Positions 25,129 through 38,071 of a DNA stretch of 64,000 bases are shown here, one piece after another. Under the pieces are notes generated by a model. It saw only the letters and a program-made list of their open reading frames with translations, did not search any database and was not told where the DNA came from. Origin of the DNA: Fasciolopsis buskii. Taxonomy: Eukaryota; Platyhelminthes; Trematoda; Plagiorchiida; Fasciolidae. The number at the start of each line of letters is the position of its first letter. Positions within the stretch are counted from its first letter, which is position 1. The DNA lies in NCBI GenBank assembly GCA_008360955.1, contig LUCM01008294.1:26366-90365 (forward strand), written 5' to 3'. Both the position numbers and the translations under genes were made by a program.

Positions 25129-26123
25129 ATGGCAGCGTGGAATGAGATCATGTACATTGAAGTTGCGCACTATAGTGCTCCAAGTCTTCGTGGCGTAGGT
25201 CCGAAAGATCCATTCACCAGCTGGCTGCAGACGCTGAAAGATATGGCAGCGAAACCTGTTGTCCTTTAATACCGCATCAAAACAGTTGAAAGAAAATGCG
25301 TTTGTACAGTTAGACTGTACTACCTGTGGTGTCTGCTACGAATGTTTCTTTTTCAGCCTGTGTAGATCCACTCTGGGTCCTCCTCCGATATTCATTCTTT
25401 CTACTCCAACGTGCAACTACATGAGAACTTTTCTACTCATATCTCCGGGTTCGCTAACCGATTGCTGACACTCTACTCGCCGCCAGTAAGTCGTACAGCG
25501 AGCGAAAAATTTCCACATTCTATTTCTCTATTACTGCTACCAGTCGAAGTATAGTCTTTTTATAAAACTTATTGCTATCATAAAGTAGCGCAAAATTTTC
25601 AACCAGGAGACCTTGCAATTTTGTGTTCAGTTATTTTGGAATAGCTGTGTGACATAAGAACGTGTTCAAAAGATGCAAACAAACTGTTCGTCTGTCCTTC
25701 ATCAAGGCTGCACTGTTGTCATTGAGCTTTCCCACGTGGATTGTTTGTGCTAGATGAAATCGTTTCATCTGGTCTAACTTCCGTTCATTTTGTTGAGGTT
25801 TGGTTTTCTTCTACCGCTATCTGTACAGGTATAGCCTAATTTTCTAACCTAAACAGCTCTCGTCCGAATTTCAGTTTTATTTTCTGTCCCTTCAGGTAAT
25901 GTGGCTTTCCCGTCCGACCGGTTGTTCGTTCCAACCCCTCGGTTACGGTGCAGGTACTATTCCAGACTTGCTCTTCCGAAATCGGATTGAACGTGCGTCA
26001 CGGTCGCAATTAGTCCTTTAGATCAGTGTACGTGCTTTTACTTCCAATGACACAGGTAATCTTCCCCTTCCAAAATCTGGTGAAGTGCATTACCGCCCTA
26101 GGAGCAGTTTCGGACACTCATGA
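25129..26123 (+). CDS. Four-exon gene model, unidentified small protein
   Basis: Exons 25129-25194 (from ATG), 25366-25485, 25896-25953 and 26056-26123 join in phases 0, 0 and 1 to give 103 residues ending in TGA-TGA. Splice signals are good: donors GTAGGT, GTAAGT and GTACTA; acceptors TTTTTCAGCCTGTGTAG, TTTTCTGTCCCTTCAG and CTTCCAATGACACAG. Exon 2 is exactly 40 codons. Exon 3 can instead read through to a TAG at 26019-26021. Upstream of the ATG the same frame is open back to 24892 and contains a signal-peptide-like hydrophobic run (CLFFLLLALGG), so the true 5' end is uncertain. No AATAAA was seen soon after the stop. The product is Ser/Tyr/His-rich in the middle and has no family I recognise. 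Confidence 0.35.
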
Positions 26124-26338
26124 TGACCCATTTTAACAACTTTGTGTCTGCTGTATTCATCCCCACATCCCTCGCAAAGCCGTTCTGAGCCTCAAAGGCT
26201 CAGCAAGTTATTGAACACTGTTTATCAGTTTGCGAATGAGTTAAGTGCACATGGACAAACTTATAACACATGTCTACAAGTGTTCCCGCTTAGCAATAGT
26301 CGAAAAGCGAATTAGCGGATGCTGATTCATCAAGTTTT

Positions 26339-26404
26339 TAATGCCCCTTTGTAACCAGTCGCACAGAAACAGACGTCATTTAGTACTATATGTAATTTTC
26401 CAAA
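26339..26404 (+). other. Possible initial exon
   Basis: An ATG-started frame of about 21 codons ends at CAAAA|GTAAGT. The peptide is short and basic, and no matching downstream exon was placed. The following 26420-26540 is GC-rich and open on the minus strand. Very weak. Confidence 0.12.
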
Positions 26405-28280
26405 AGTAAGTAACACTGTGATGTCCGTTAGGGGGTACGCACGGCCGACATTCCGGTCACGGTGGGTAACTGTTTTCAACGGGGGCCTGAGGAGGGGCTG
26501 CCTCTGTCGGATGGTACACACGCTCTGAACCCCTTTCGGTTCAGAATCGTTAACCAAGAGTATTTGTTTGTTGAAGAACACTATGACATCATTTTTGTAA
26601 GGTCGAACTTGACCAATAGTGACAGGCAGTATGGGTGTTAGTTGCGCGTTTGTTTTATTCAGAGGAATTTACTTTACCGGACGGTGACCACTTGTGACTT
26701 TCATTGAGAAGTTAATCAGTCACCAATGAAAAGTGAAATGCAATCGGTCGGGGTAATGTATGACAATTCACCTCAGATAAAATATTCTCAGACTTTTGCA
26801 AAGATATCATCCAAAATCATTAGGATATCTAGGTAATCTAACTGGTTATGGGCAAAGTTAGACGTGAAATGGTGTTTAGGTAAGTGAAATAGTGATTACC
26901 CGGTCCAGACACGGCTATGGCAAGAGGGTAAATTTGCCGTCAATCTTTATTCTACATGCGGAAATCATAGAAGGTGAAATGAAAATCTTAGTCTAAAGCG
27001 ACTAGGTTTGAAAAATTGGTACTCTGGCTCACGACTGTCCGATCCTAACCTCTTCTTGATCTCCAAAAAGCATACCATCTGATCACCATACTAACCCGTG
27101 AAGGGAGACGATTTAGCATGCGAAGAAAAATCAATCATTCTCAATCTTTTATTTTCAGTGCTATTTCGTTGTTTCCATCTGAGGTCAACGGAAATGAGAC
27201 AGATTTAAACGATCACATTTCCAAATCGCCGTTAGAACAATGATTGTCACGATGAATGTTGGTACCAATTTATTTGTTCCCACACGTCTCACTCAACCTG
27301 AACACCTAGTGCTTTTCAATCAGCGGCGACCGTGTATTTTATTTATTTCGCAGAGATATAAATTAGTGGAAATGGTGAAAATACCATAAGCACAATGAAT
27401 TCCAATCAGTATGCGCCCACCCTCGTAGTCCTGGTGAGGAATTTGCCGACGCCGACCGAAATTGGACGACGCATTTGGTGAACATTACCTGTTATTTTCA
27501 CACTCCGCGAGGGGATTTTGGGGATAGAAATTGGAGGAACAGGAAGGAAGAACAAATTGTTAGATTATTTACTTCAACCCCGGGCACAGGAAGTTAGCTC
27601 GCACACAAAACTCCAGTTAATGTGATTTGTATACATACGCCGCAGATTGCTAAGTCCACGTTTCGTGGATGAGATTTGTAAATAGTGTGGAGAACGAAGC
27701 AATTCGGTTGTGTGTATTTGGTACCCATGAAAGACAATTACGGATTACATGTGGGACATTCACGTCGGTTCGATTTGATTCGTATCGACAAAATAGTTTT
27801 GCAACATGACTTGAAAAAACAACGAAAACAATCGATTCTTCGGATGAATATTTGTTCCGCTTCTTGAATAACACGAACTTGGTTAAAATGGAGTGGACGA
27901 AAAAAAAATCCCGGTGTTGGCCACCGAAAATGGGATTTGTTTTTGAAACACTTTTGTTCTTTTGAAATTTTTGTTGTTGTGCGAGCCGAAAATGAATTGT
28001 CAATGAAAGCCAGACACTTACAGGATTGGAAAATGATTTCATTTTTTTAATTTTCGAGTAATTGACAGCAATCAAACTGCTCGTCTGTTCACTTTGATAT
28101 ATTTTATTACGGACCGACAAAGGAAACTTCTCGAAAAAAACGAGAATTCATAAATGACTAGACGGGAGACGGGAAGTGGAATAGCAAAAAGCAACGAATC
28201 GGAGCTCATAAACCGCGTCGGTCATTTGGTACAGCGGCACAATCTAACAATACAGTGCATCATTCTATAACGTGCAAACA

Positions 28281-28314
28281 AATCTCTCTCTCTATGTATA
28301 TATATGTATATATG
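28281..28314. repeat. CT then TA/TG microsatellite
   Basis: A CTCTCTCTCT run passes into ATGTATATATATGTATATATG. Confidence 0.85.
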
Positions 28315-28576
28315 CGAGATGTAATTAGCGGGGATTACTGTAAAATCGGCATCTTGACACTCAGAAGAGGGATAATCTTTCGATGGTACAGTTTGTCAAG
28401 CCTGGAACCGGAGGCCGAATGGCAAGAAATCGTAAGCTGCGGTCGCTCGAAAGATCCCCTGTGGTCTGCCACATTTACGATCAGCACAAATGATTCGGGA
28501 AAGAAATCGCAAAATTGATGCAGTATGCAAAATCTTCCCCAGTCAGCTGTGCCCTACTAGTCAATGACCGGTCGGA

Positions 28577-28586
28577 GGGGGGGGGG
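28577..28586 (+). repeat. Run of ten G
   Basis: Ten consecutive G lie between two copies of GGTCGGA. Confidence 0.8.
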
Positions 28587-29854
28587 TCGGAGGTGATTCG
28601 TGCATTCTGACCAGTTCACACGATTCGACTACTAGCCAACCTTTCGGAAAACAGGAAATATTGTTGCAGGTGTTTACAAGAGCCGAAAGAATTTTGTTCA
28701 CTTCAACCAAGATCTGGTTGGTTATGATACCCGAAACGAGCGTGTTGCCTGACGATCATCACTTTGTTGCATTCTAGTGGAGGAGGAGGGTAACTCTGGC
28801 AATAAGGTGATCATAAGTGGCAAAATGTTCGTGAACCAAATTGCCAATAACATCGATGCACCTCCAGTATGTATAAACAGTGATTCGATCATTACTAAGA
28901 AGTAAACTGATTACTACATAATCAAATTAGCCACTGTAATTGGCTGTGCATGGTTTGAACCTTTAAATTCATAAATGTTTATTATTAATATTACCAATAA
29001 AGGGTTGCGTATTCGCTTTGATTCACGCATCCCCGATGCTTCGACTGAATTATTTAGCTAAGAGCGTGGTCGTGCGGGATGCCCATACCCAGGTACATGA
29101 GATAAAAAATGTCCCACAAAAAAATTTCGATTGACTACCTAAGCATCCTAACGTAAGTGCAGGAATGTAGGACAATAAATGCACCTAGTCACAATGGATC
29201 TAAAAACTGAGTACGGAGTCGAATTGGTGGTCTTTCAGTGGCCGAACTCCTGACGAACGGAGCTTTGCGCAGTACGCCTGGACGCGTCCAAAAGTTTAAC
29301 CGGAATTTATCGTTTGAGCCGACGTTGTCCCGTATCAAATCCCATTGCAATAAATTGGTATCACTCCCCTTCATGAAGAATGAAAAGCAAGCAACTTACG
29401 TGAATGCCATTCGTTCACAAACTCGATTTGTATTTGTGATCATCTCGTTTGTAAAACCGCCGATTTGGTTAAGCGAAGGGTAGTATCAGTTAAAATTCTT
29501 GGTTCGACCAATAGTAGAACAGCTATTCACGGTCAGAATACTGTAGAAAGTGCCGTTGTTTCGTTGAAAGCCGACTGACAGTCTTGGTTAGCGGTTGAAT
29601 TGGAATTAGACGGACGAGGTGAGATTTGAGATCAAGAAATCGCAATTACTTTTCTCGACAAACAGTTTATTGTGAACTTTGATCGCCAAAAGCTGACCAG
29701 ATTTTGACCGTTAGAAACCGCTGCAAACAGCGCTGTTGAACGAAATTTTCCAGTTAACCTTGGAGTAGTTCCAAATTTTACAAACTTGCTTCCTCTAGCT
29801 CTCCTTCACAAAATCCGGGAATCATGTGTCGGATCGCCAGTCACGGGGTACCAT

Positions 29855-29883
<29 letters not shown>
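29855..29883. repeat. CA microsatellite
   Basis: About 14 uninterrupted CA units. Confidence 0.95.
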
Positions 29884-29885
<2 letters not shown>

Positions 29886-32800
29886 CCAATACACAGTGCA
29901 GTACGTACACCAGCAAATGTTCATTCAACGTGGGCCACGTATGGGACCCATGAGAGTCAGGTTGTCCGGCCGATGATTGGACAGATAAAATTGTGGTGTA
30001 GAAGCGAAGTTCACGAGTTAGAATCACCTCGCGGCTCATTAAAATTTCCCGTCCGATAGCATTTTCACAGTCAACACCTCCCTTGAGAGATATCACACAT
30101 TTTCCGTATTATCGTTAGAGGGATCAGAATGCTGACTATTCTTTTTCTTATTCCTATTATTATTAATACCATTGTTAAACGAAGCAGGCTTGACATGTCG
30201 GGATAGTTTTGAAGTAGTTTTAAAACTAGTCGAAATAAGGTGTAAACACCGGTACAGGATAAAGGAAGTCTTCACTGCACAAGAACGTGTGATGATTAAA
30301 GGACACATTTTACGGTTTGGAACTCAACCCCGGCCGGCGTAAGATTAGTATTAGCTTCGTACCGGAAAACGATCTCTTGTGGATTGATTCGCAACTACCT
30401 GTTTTGCTGTGAACATGAACACGCGCGAAGACAAGGATTTTAGATTTTATTCTGACGGACCGATGCTGAAAGCCTGTATGATCCACGGTCGACGTGAACA
30501 GGAAGTCCGAGTTGGTAGTTGGGTAGACTTAGGAGTTTGACTATCTTGTTGCGGGTGCGTTTATTCTATAGTTTCATTTCATCAATTTATTCGTCGGAGA
30601 CGCAAGTTCCATCGGCTAATCTGTTCGGTTTCGAAGAGCAAGTTAACACCACAAAGTGTGGAATAACATTGGTATACAAGAAGCTTTTATATTATTGTGA
30701 TGAAATATCTGCCGAGAACCAACTCAAGTAACCCATCGGCAATTGGGTAGCGTCACAGCTCAATGCTTTTGGAATTGACAGAATACCGGAAAGTGATCGA
30801 ATCTCGCTGAACTGGGTTATTCACTGGGTGCTAAGCAAATAAGAGCTTAAGACCATGTCTTATGCAACGGCCCAATATACCACGCGCACACGTGAATGTG
30901 CGAAACGGCACACAAAAATCGATGCAACTATCGATCCGTTGAGGTCGGACGAGGTATGCAAAGTAGTCCAATAGGTTTCAGTCACAGCCCAGGTAATGCA
31001 CGTATTTTCACCCCTATGAAGCTAAAAGGACCTGATTTATTCGGTGAACGTTACTATAATTGACTGACAAACTGGATCTATAGTGATGCTTTCATATTTT
31101 ACTGTTTGAAATCGGTAGCTTTTCTAGTATGCTACTCGATAGAGAATTTCTTGCGAGTTTAATGGATTTTTCATCTACGAAAAAGTTGATTGGTCTGACG
31201 TTCACCCTAAATTAGGATTAACTGCATCTAATTGACGGTAGGAACAAGTAATAGCCAAGCTTCTAATAGATTATTCGATTTCAAGTTTGCTTTGTTATCG
31301 AACTCAACGCAAAACGTATGCAATACTTTCCCGCCATTATTTCAGGACACCTTCTTTTGTCCTGTCTGATCACGATTACTTGTTATGCTCATGTGAGACT
31401 GATTCCTTTGTGACAAGTCTCTCACCTAGGTGAGAATCAAATCCCGTACAGACTTTGTGATCGAAAAATTTCGACTTTCGAATCACTTTTACATCCACAA
31501 AACGTGTCAAACCTATCATCGGCACGGTATCCACTAGTGAACTGAATGCCACAATTTTTTTCTAGTTATAGTTCATACTGTCCTTCGAATGCAATACCAA
31601 CTGTTTGTTCCATTGTGTTTCCCAAAACTTTGATGGCATATTTTCTATCTTCGTTCTTGACTGACTGGTCGCTGAGCCCGCGAGAAAACAATTCAGGCTA
31701 GGCCGGGTCGACTAATTCAGATTTCTCTTTGGCTCAAACGCTAAAATGAACAAGAACTAAAAGTCGTTGATGGCACGACCATGAATGCGGTCAATATCAC
31801 ACGAGATTAGAGAAGTGCTTATTTGAGTGTAACTAATTCGTCACAATGTTATACTGAGAAGGAGCAACAATAACAACAACAAAAAACACACCAGACTGAT
31901 TTCGTAATTCTTCTGTTGGCCAGAAATAGTTTCTTTTGGCATTTCATAATTTGTGGCATATTCGGGTGTGGATGTGTGGTATTTTTGCAGCACACCTGCA
32001 ATTAGCCTGGTCAGAATGCGGATCAATAACCTATATGGGATAGCAGCACGTGATCACAACCTGATGCAAGTTTCATAAATCAATTATTCATTGGATAATG
32101 CTTGATATCACACCTCTAGAATTTAGTATTGCGTTATTTTCGAAAGGGTTGTTGAATCACTAATGAACCAATGCTTTAATACTGAGGGTAAGTAGCCAAT
32201 TGAAATTCATATCGCTGTCTTGGAAGAAAACTATCTAAAAATGAGTTGATAGTTCCAACAAAAATAAAGATCTATTTACTCTTCTAATATCGAATTTCTT
32301 GTATTGAATGCCAACGAATATAGTCTAAACGGTCAACGATCAATATGTATTCACTAATCGGCAGTTTATTGTCGACAATAAGTGGAATAAAAGCTGGTGT
32401 CTGTCTGTAAAACAATAGTTTAGACAACTAATGCACAAGGGCGGGGACAATCGACCGATTGTGACAACCAAAACACATCGATTTATAGTATGAAAATATT
32501 GCCACCTTTCGACTCACTCGCTAAATTCTATTGTGCATCAGTTCTGCCTGCTTTTTTTCTTTCGTTCCGCCATAATTAGATACCCTAGACAGTTCCCTAT
32601 TTGTATGAAGGTGTGTCAAGCTAGATTTAGAGTGACGGATACTATTTTTTCCCTGGATAAATGTTGCACACTGGGACAATTAACTGGTGCAGTTTGTCTA
32701 AAAAAGAAATCTCTGTACATTTAGAGCTATTAGTTTGACGGATAAAATTCATTCTTTCGAAAGCATGATCATCTCACAAACAAAGCTTTTTGCTGAAAAT

Positions 32801-33384
32801 CTTATCATTAAAATATTAGTCAGAGTCGGCAACACAAGGATAGTATCATTGTGGGTTTTTTGAAGGCGAAATAAATACAAACAACTCGATAATAGTCAGG
32901 CAGAACTAATTTCACACTCGTGTTCATCTCACAGAGAAATGACATCGATTTTGACAAATCATTTGCGAAACCAGCTTTTGCCAAGTGAACAGTTTCCAAA
33001 TGCTTCTGATTGTTGAATTCAGATGGCGCAATATTCAAACCTCAGTCACGGTTAAATCATCCCCGCATGAACTGTAAAACATTTTTTTGATTAAGAACGA
33101 AGACAGGGAGAGAGTGATAAAATAATTAGGACCCATTTATAACACCTGGATATCAAACTAACGGCAAAATGCAGACTTGATACTACTCATTTGTCTCTGT
33201 TTTGGTCACTGGGGACCAGCATTTAGAATCTGACCAAGGAGTCCGGAAACCATTTTAGGTGTCCACCGGTAAATCAGAAAGCTAGTGAAACAAAACTCTT
33301 GAAAATGGGAGAAAGTTAAAATAACAAATTTTAGAGACTTATTTTAGCATGTGCGAGGCAGGGAAAGAGACCTAGGAGGATGGT

Positions 33385-33480
33385 CAAACGATTCACATGA
33401 TTGCTTTTGAGCATAGACGTCAAGGGTTCAAATTTTACTGATTTCTCCATTGGAGATTCTGTCATGGACTAAGATCCCTT
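33385..33480 (+). repeat. Heavily decayed SINE-like segment
   Basis: TTGCTTTTGAGCATAGACGTC followed by AAGGGTTCAAATTTTACTG matches the head-to-B-box stretch of the 12.2 kb SINE at many positions. The body after the B-box is only vaguely similar. Confidence 0.3.
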
Positions 33481-33598
33481 ATTTCAATAGCGCGCCAGTT
33501 TTGTAGCAATTAGAAGAGAGGTTATGACTAAATCGGTTAAAAGTAGACAAAAGACCGACTTTATCAGTGTTTCGCAAAACTTCTGTCCAATCCATCTT

Positions 33599-33841
33599 CT
33601 ATTCTCGGTAAAGCTCGACTAGCCTGCGTCCGCACGACCATATTAGCTGGCGGTGTGGCAATTGGTTTAGTCCATCTGGTACTCGCTTTTGCGCATTTTC
33701 ACCGCTAAGGTATGACAAGGTGTTGTAACAAGGCGGAACATCTGGTGTCCCGTGGGGCGAATGGATTGGGTCATGTTCTAAGGCCATCCACCTGTTCGAG
33801 TACAGTTGTGCAGTTTTGTTCCGAGGGTAGGCAAGTTCCAT
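33599..33841 (-). CDS. Small ATG-started ORF in a GC-richer patch, unidentified
   Basis: Eighty codons run from ATG at 33841 to TAG at 33599-33601, in DNA visibly more GC-rich than its surroundings. The peptide is rich in Pro, His, Leu and Arg, with no signal peptide or membrane segment. An internal donor-like AACAG|GTGGAT follows codon 17, so part of the frame could be intron. The plus strand is also open here over 33712-33930. It could be a short gene, an exon of a longer minus-strand gene, or a fragment of an old mobile-element gene. No poly(A) signal or TATA box is obvious. Confidence 0.25.
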   Translation of the reverse strand: MELAYPRNKTAQLYSNRWMALEHDPIHSPHGTPDVPPCYNTLSYLSGENAQKRVPDGLNQLPHRQLIWSCGRRLVELYRE

Positions 33842-34642
33842 TCGGTTTTCCTGAACCCGTCTTGATTTCTGTCAGTTATCGTCATTTTATGTCAGTTGTC
33901 ACAAAAGACAAAATGCATTTGCATGGCTAAACCACTTTGACTGTTCCGCGCAACGTGCTCTTCTGGACATAGGACCACAGCTGTTCCAATTGAGGAATTT
34001 TTGATCTACCTATCGGGATGCCGTGTACAAAATAATCAACTGCAAATGTCCAAAAATGTCAAACATTTAACTTTCCTCTTCGTGAGGTTCTAATTGCTTA
34101 GCCTGGAATTTAGATCGTAAAAGTTTCCTCACCGGTCGAGATGACATCGTCATTGCGACTGACGATGAAACGTTTACCATCTAAACGCCATCTGTGAGAG
34201 CCCCATCGGAACTGAAAACCTGTGATCATCCTTTCAACTATTTCTCGTTTGTATACCGACCTCCAGATTGGCGTTTCTCGTGGTAATATGCCTTTGCTTT
34301 ACCATAGAATCTTGAACTCACGGATCGTCATCTGTTTTCTACGCAAATGCATGATTACCAATCGGAAGGGAAATCATCCCATGTCTCCAACATGACGCCC
34401 AGTTTTCGCTCCACTTCGGACGTACGGAAATCAAATTGTTCCGCGAAAGCATCGTCATGTCTGAATGGTTTGCAATCGACGAGGCGAAGAAGAATCAATT
34501 CAACAAACAGAATGTCTATTGCTTTGATGATTTGGATCGGTCAAATAGGAAAATGATGTCCTTGTCATAGTGCGGTTCACAGTACTTCCGCGCTTTGATG
34601 CACTGTAGGTCACTCAAGTGATCAAGGTTTTTAGGAAGAACT

Positions 34643-34756
34643 TGGCACCCAACAAAGGGCTGCCAAGTGGGTAAGATGACTGGCGGCGTGGGGATTCGAA
34701 ATCGCCACCCGCCGACGTGAACCTAGTGAAATTAACCAATTGACCGTGGCTCCAAG
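34643..34756 (-). repeat. tRNA-derived SINE, tail-less copy
   Basis: In reverse orientation: body AACAAAGGGCTGCCAAGTG, GGCGGCGTGGGGATTCGAAATC (body-B-box junction), then a decayed head ending near CCAATTGACCGTGGCTCC. The 3' third of the element (GGCCGCGGCC and tail) is missing. Confidence 0.6.
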
Positions 34757-37700
34757 GAGGTCACTAACTAGACGTAAAAATTCAGTCAGGTAGAAAAAGG
34801 AAAACAAAAAAACTAGTACCACTTTCGTTCAGTAGTACGCAAAGTTTTCTTCTCAACTCCAAGCATACTATAAACTCCCAACCGTCGCTTGGTCGACGAT
34901 TGGTAAAGCTAATGTGTTTGAGAAGCACTCAACAAGAATGATTAATCTAATCCGCATCAAATTTAACAGGAATGGTCTTTGTTGGTGTTAATCATTCATT
35001 GGAAGCGTGAATATGCTGATAACCTAGAGCGGATGGAAATGGTTTCCACTGTGAGTTCGACCAGGTTACCGATGGACACGTGACATTTACCATGGCGTCA
35101 GGATATCGTTACTATGACCGGTTCAGAGAAAACATTCGAGTAGTTTCGTAAACCATCGGCAATCATTGCCATCTTCATTTTTCAATGTGTTCTCCCAATG
35201 TTAATGCATTGTTCATTTGTAGCCTTCTTTGGTCTTTTGAAACGGGACTCCAAATTACTTCGGCGCGGATTGGCATTTGTTAGTAGTATCTCATTCCTAG
35301 CTTCAAATTATTTTGACTGAACTTCATAATCAAAATATTAAAAGTTGACGAACAAATTCGCTTCCTCAGTTACCTCAGATATACAAAATTATCATATGCA
35401 AATTAAGGGAGAGATGATTGTTTTCGAATAGGACAATCAGGAGACAAAGTGAACGAGTAAAACTGAGCCACGTGATGTAAATGTCTATACAGGTAGGTCA
35501 ATAGTAGTTCCAATTTGTGGAAACCGAGAGGTGACCCAAAGTCACTGAACACATTCTATTTGGGATCACATTTTTGCTTAATCAACTCGGAAGCCGAACG
35601 TTTCCTATTCTCAGTCGTGTTGGACACCACGTATGGAAGCTGTTCACACTTTACTGTTGCATTTATTCTCCCGGGGATGGGGATACTGACTCGTGTTATC
35701 CATTAGTTTGGTCAAAGATCAATCTACTTGTAATAACATCGCATCAATTACGCTAGTCGTTAACCTGAACTATTGGTGAGTGTTAATCATAGGCGACCAG
35801 TGTAAACGACTTGATTTTGATTAATGAACTAAAGCTTGTGTCGGCTTATCTTGACTTTATTCACACGAACTAGTGGAGATGCGCGATAGAAGCCGAGAGA
35901 TAGAATCGATTGAAGATTCTCGGGTTGAATTAGAGCAGACATGATCTTCCGTTTTACGCATCACAAAACACACTCCATCTATTGGACAGTGGGATCCTTC
36001 TGAAGTACACTTAAGGATCCCTATTTGCTCACGCAAACTCTATTAGACTGGTCGTTGATTTGCGAAATGTGTTCATTCTGCCAACGTAAATGTATTCAGC
36101 GGATTAATGGGTAGACATTGAAGTTAGGGTTAATTTATTTCAACTTCTAAAAGTAGTCTAAAGTGGATCATTTGTTTAGTTTGGATATTTAGTAGATCAC
36201 TACTCGGCAGTCTTTTCATAATCTGAACTAATAAGAACACAACACATTCTATCAAAAATTCGTTGTGCTTCCTTAGCATCAAGTGAGTTGCACCAGAGGA
36301 AGATGGCGAGACGTTAATGCTTTCGCGTATGAATTTGGTCAACTCGAACAGTTTGAGTCGACTTCATGTGTCAACGTGCTGCCCGATGGATTGGCACCGA
36401 GCCTTGATTTCGGGATTTAGGGTGGATCTGTCCATAGGCTGACCCGCATGTCAACGTTTTCGATTAGAAACAAATTTGATTTTTGATTTAATTCGAGAAT
36501 TTGTGGACACGACCGGGGTTTAGCGGAACACTCAAATGGCTCTGTGTGCTTTGCTCGTCTTTGCTGGTTCACAGGGATAGATGAACAGCGCGCAAATTGC
36601 AAACGCTCACCGAAATCCGGGTGGGATTAACGTTCACAAGCAAACTGACGGCACGGTTAAATGTTTGGCTTGAAGAAGTAGACAAATTCTGCAGGTCGTT
36701 CCGTCGGAATGCACATTCACGATCAGGAGACAGAAGTTAGGGGAGAATACCAGAAGAAAATTGCCCGAATGCAAAAGGGAAAACGGCTGACCAAATTACT
36801 AAAGAGTTGTTACTGAATGCTTTTACAACAACAACAACAAAAAACGTTGCGATATTCAAGTAGTCTCAACTTTTCGTTGCAAATTACAAAACCTGGATTA
36901 TCAAACAAAAACAAAAAGTGAATAGTTAATTGAGGACTGAAATAGGTTGGGGTAGAACCGATGCAAGCCTCAGGAGAGGCAAACAACTCTCAATTTCTAA
37001 CTGAACTAATCAAGCAGCCATACCGACATCATGTGCCAGGATATTTCACAAGCTGGCTAATTAGTGGGAACTGGAAAAACCAAAGTTGATGGGTGTCGCC
37101 ATTGGAAACGTTCGAGGCGGAAAGACTAAAAACCACGAGACAGTCGCATACGTGTTAAAAAGTGCAAACGTGCACACAAAAGCAATTTCCTAATAACCCA
37201 TTGTCACGAAGTGTGAATATTTTCCTCAATTTGAGTTCTACAATAGTTTCCAAATGGCCAAGCAGAACTATACAGTAATCCTTTAAATCTTACCGGTGAC
37301 TAAAGCAATTTACCTGGGTAACTAGCTCAGGCTATGGCCATGAAACTGCGCAACATTTTCTCCCCGGGTTTGCACGCGGTTGCTTGAACCGCAACTGGAA
37401 ATGAATCTTGTTTTTTTTGCGATATGCATGACACATGGCTGCAGTCGAAGAGACATGTCCTAGACCGACTAAGGATGTGGCGGGCGGGGACCAGTACCCT
37501 TGATCCCGAAACTTAGAATTGCACAGAACCGCATAAGTTTTCACTAGGTCAGGTGCGATAACGAGTCGAGTTATAGCGATTAGCTATCTATCATCAAAGT
37601 AACCGGCAAATCTGGTATTCGAATCTCTTACCCTTTCGGTAACAGACGTTTAATCCATCTGACAGCCTCCGGTTGGTGCGAAATAAGACTGACAACAAGC

Positions 37701-37777
37701 GCGGTATTGTGATTTGGAAAAAATACTCCGCCAGAAGTGAGCACATGATATGCATTTGATGATTTCACGCCTTCAGT
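34757..37777. other. No supported gene
   Basis: Short frames only. ACA and A-rich tracts near 36.83 kb. Confidence 0.45.
36826..36842. repeat. Short ACA tract
   Basis: ACAACAACAACAAC followed by A-rich sequence. Confidence 0.7.
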
Positions 37778-38071
37778 ATGCTACATCGGTTCAAGGACAG
37801 CGGTATCTGGGAAGCGAATTTTACACTGACGTTTCTGAACATCATGTTCAAGTTGTTTGTGGCTAGCCATTTTTGTCAGGGAAAAAGATTCGATGAGACA
37901 ATATACGGGAAATCGTGCGAAAAATGTTTTTCAACAATGTCACTCCAAACAGATGTTTCTTATATTTTGAACACTCGTCAATTCAAGTTGTTATGCAGTA
38001 AAGGTGAACGTGCATTATCGAGGATCCCCAAACGATTTGTTTCCCATACAGCCCGGATTACCAAGTCCTAG
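37778..38071 (+). other. 97-codon frame after an acceptor-like site
   Basis: An open frame starts two bases after CACGCCTTCAG. The peptide contains a Phe/Leu-rich segment followed by a Cys-containing and basic tail. Nothing identifies it, and a frame of this length is expected by chance in 64 kb. Listed because the acceptor is reasonable. Confidence 0.15.

Larger units (their letters stand above)
26124..33384. other. Long stretch without a supported gene
   Basis: Holds the microsatellites listed separately. The longest frame is 156 codons on the minus strand (28120-27650), Lys/Phe/Ser-rich with no start context or splice support, and is best taken as chance in AT-rich DNA. AATAAA-type words occur at 28998 and 32270 without gene context. 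Confidence 0.45.

Noticed and set aside
27650..28120. A 156-codon minus-strand frame, the longest that is not a simple repeat
   Set aside because: No credible start context, domain or splice sites. The opposite strand carries another open frame, and this length is possible by chance in AT-rich sequence.
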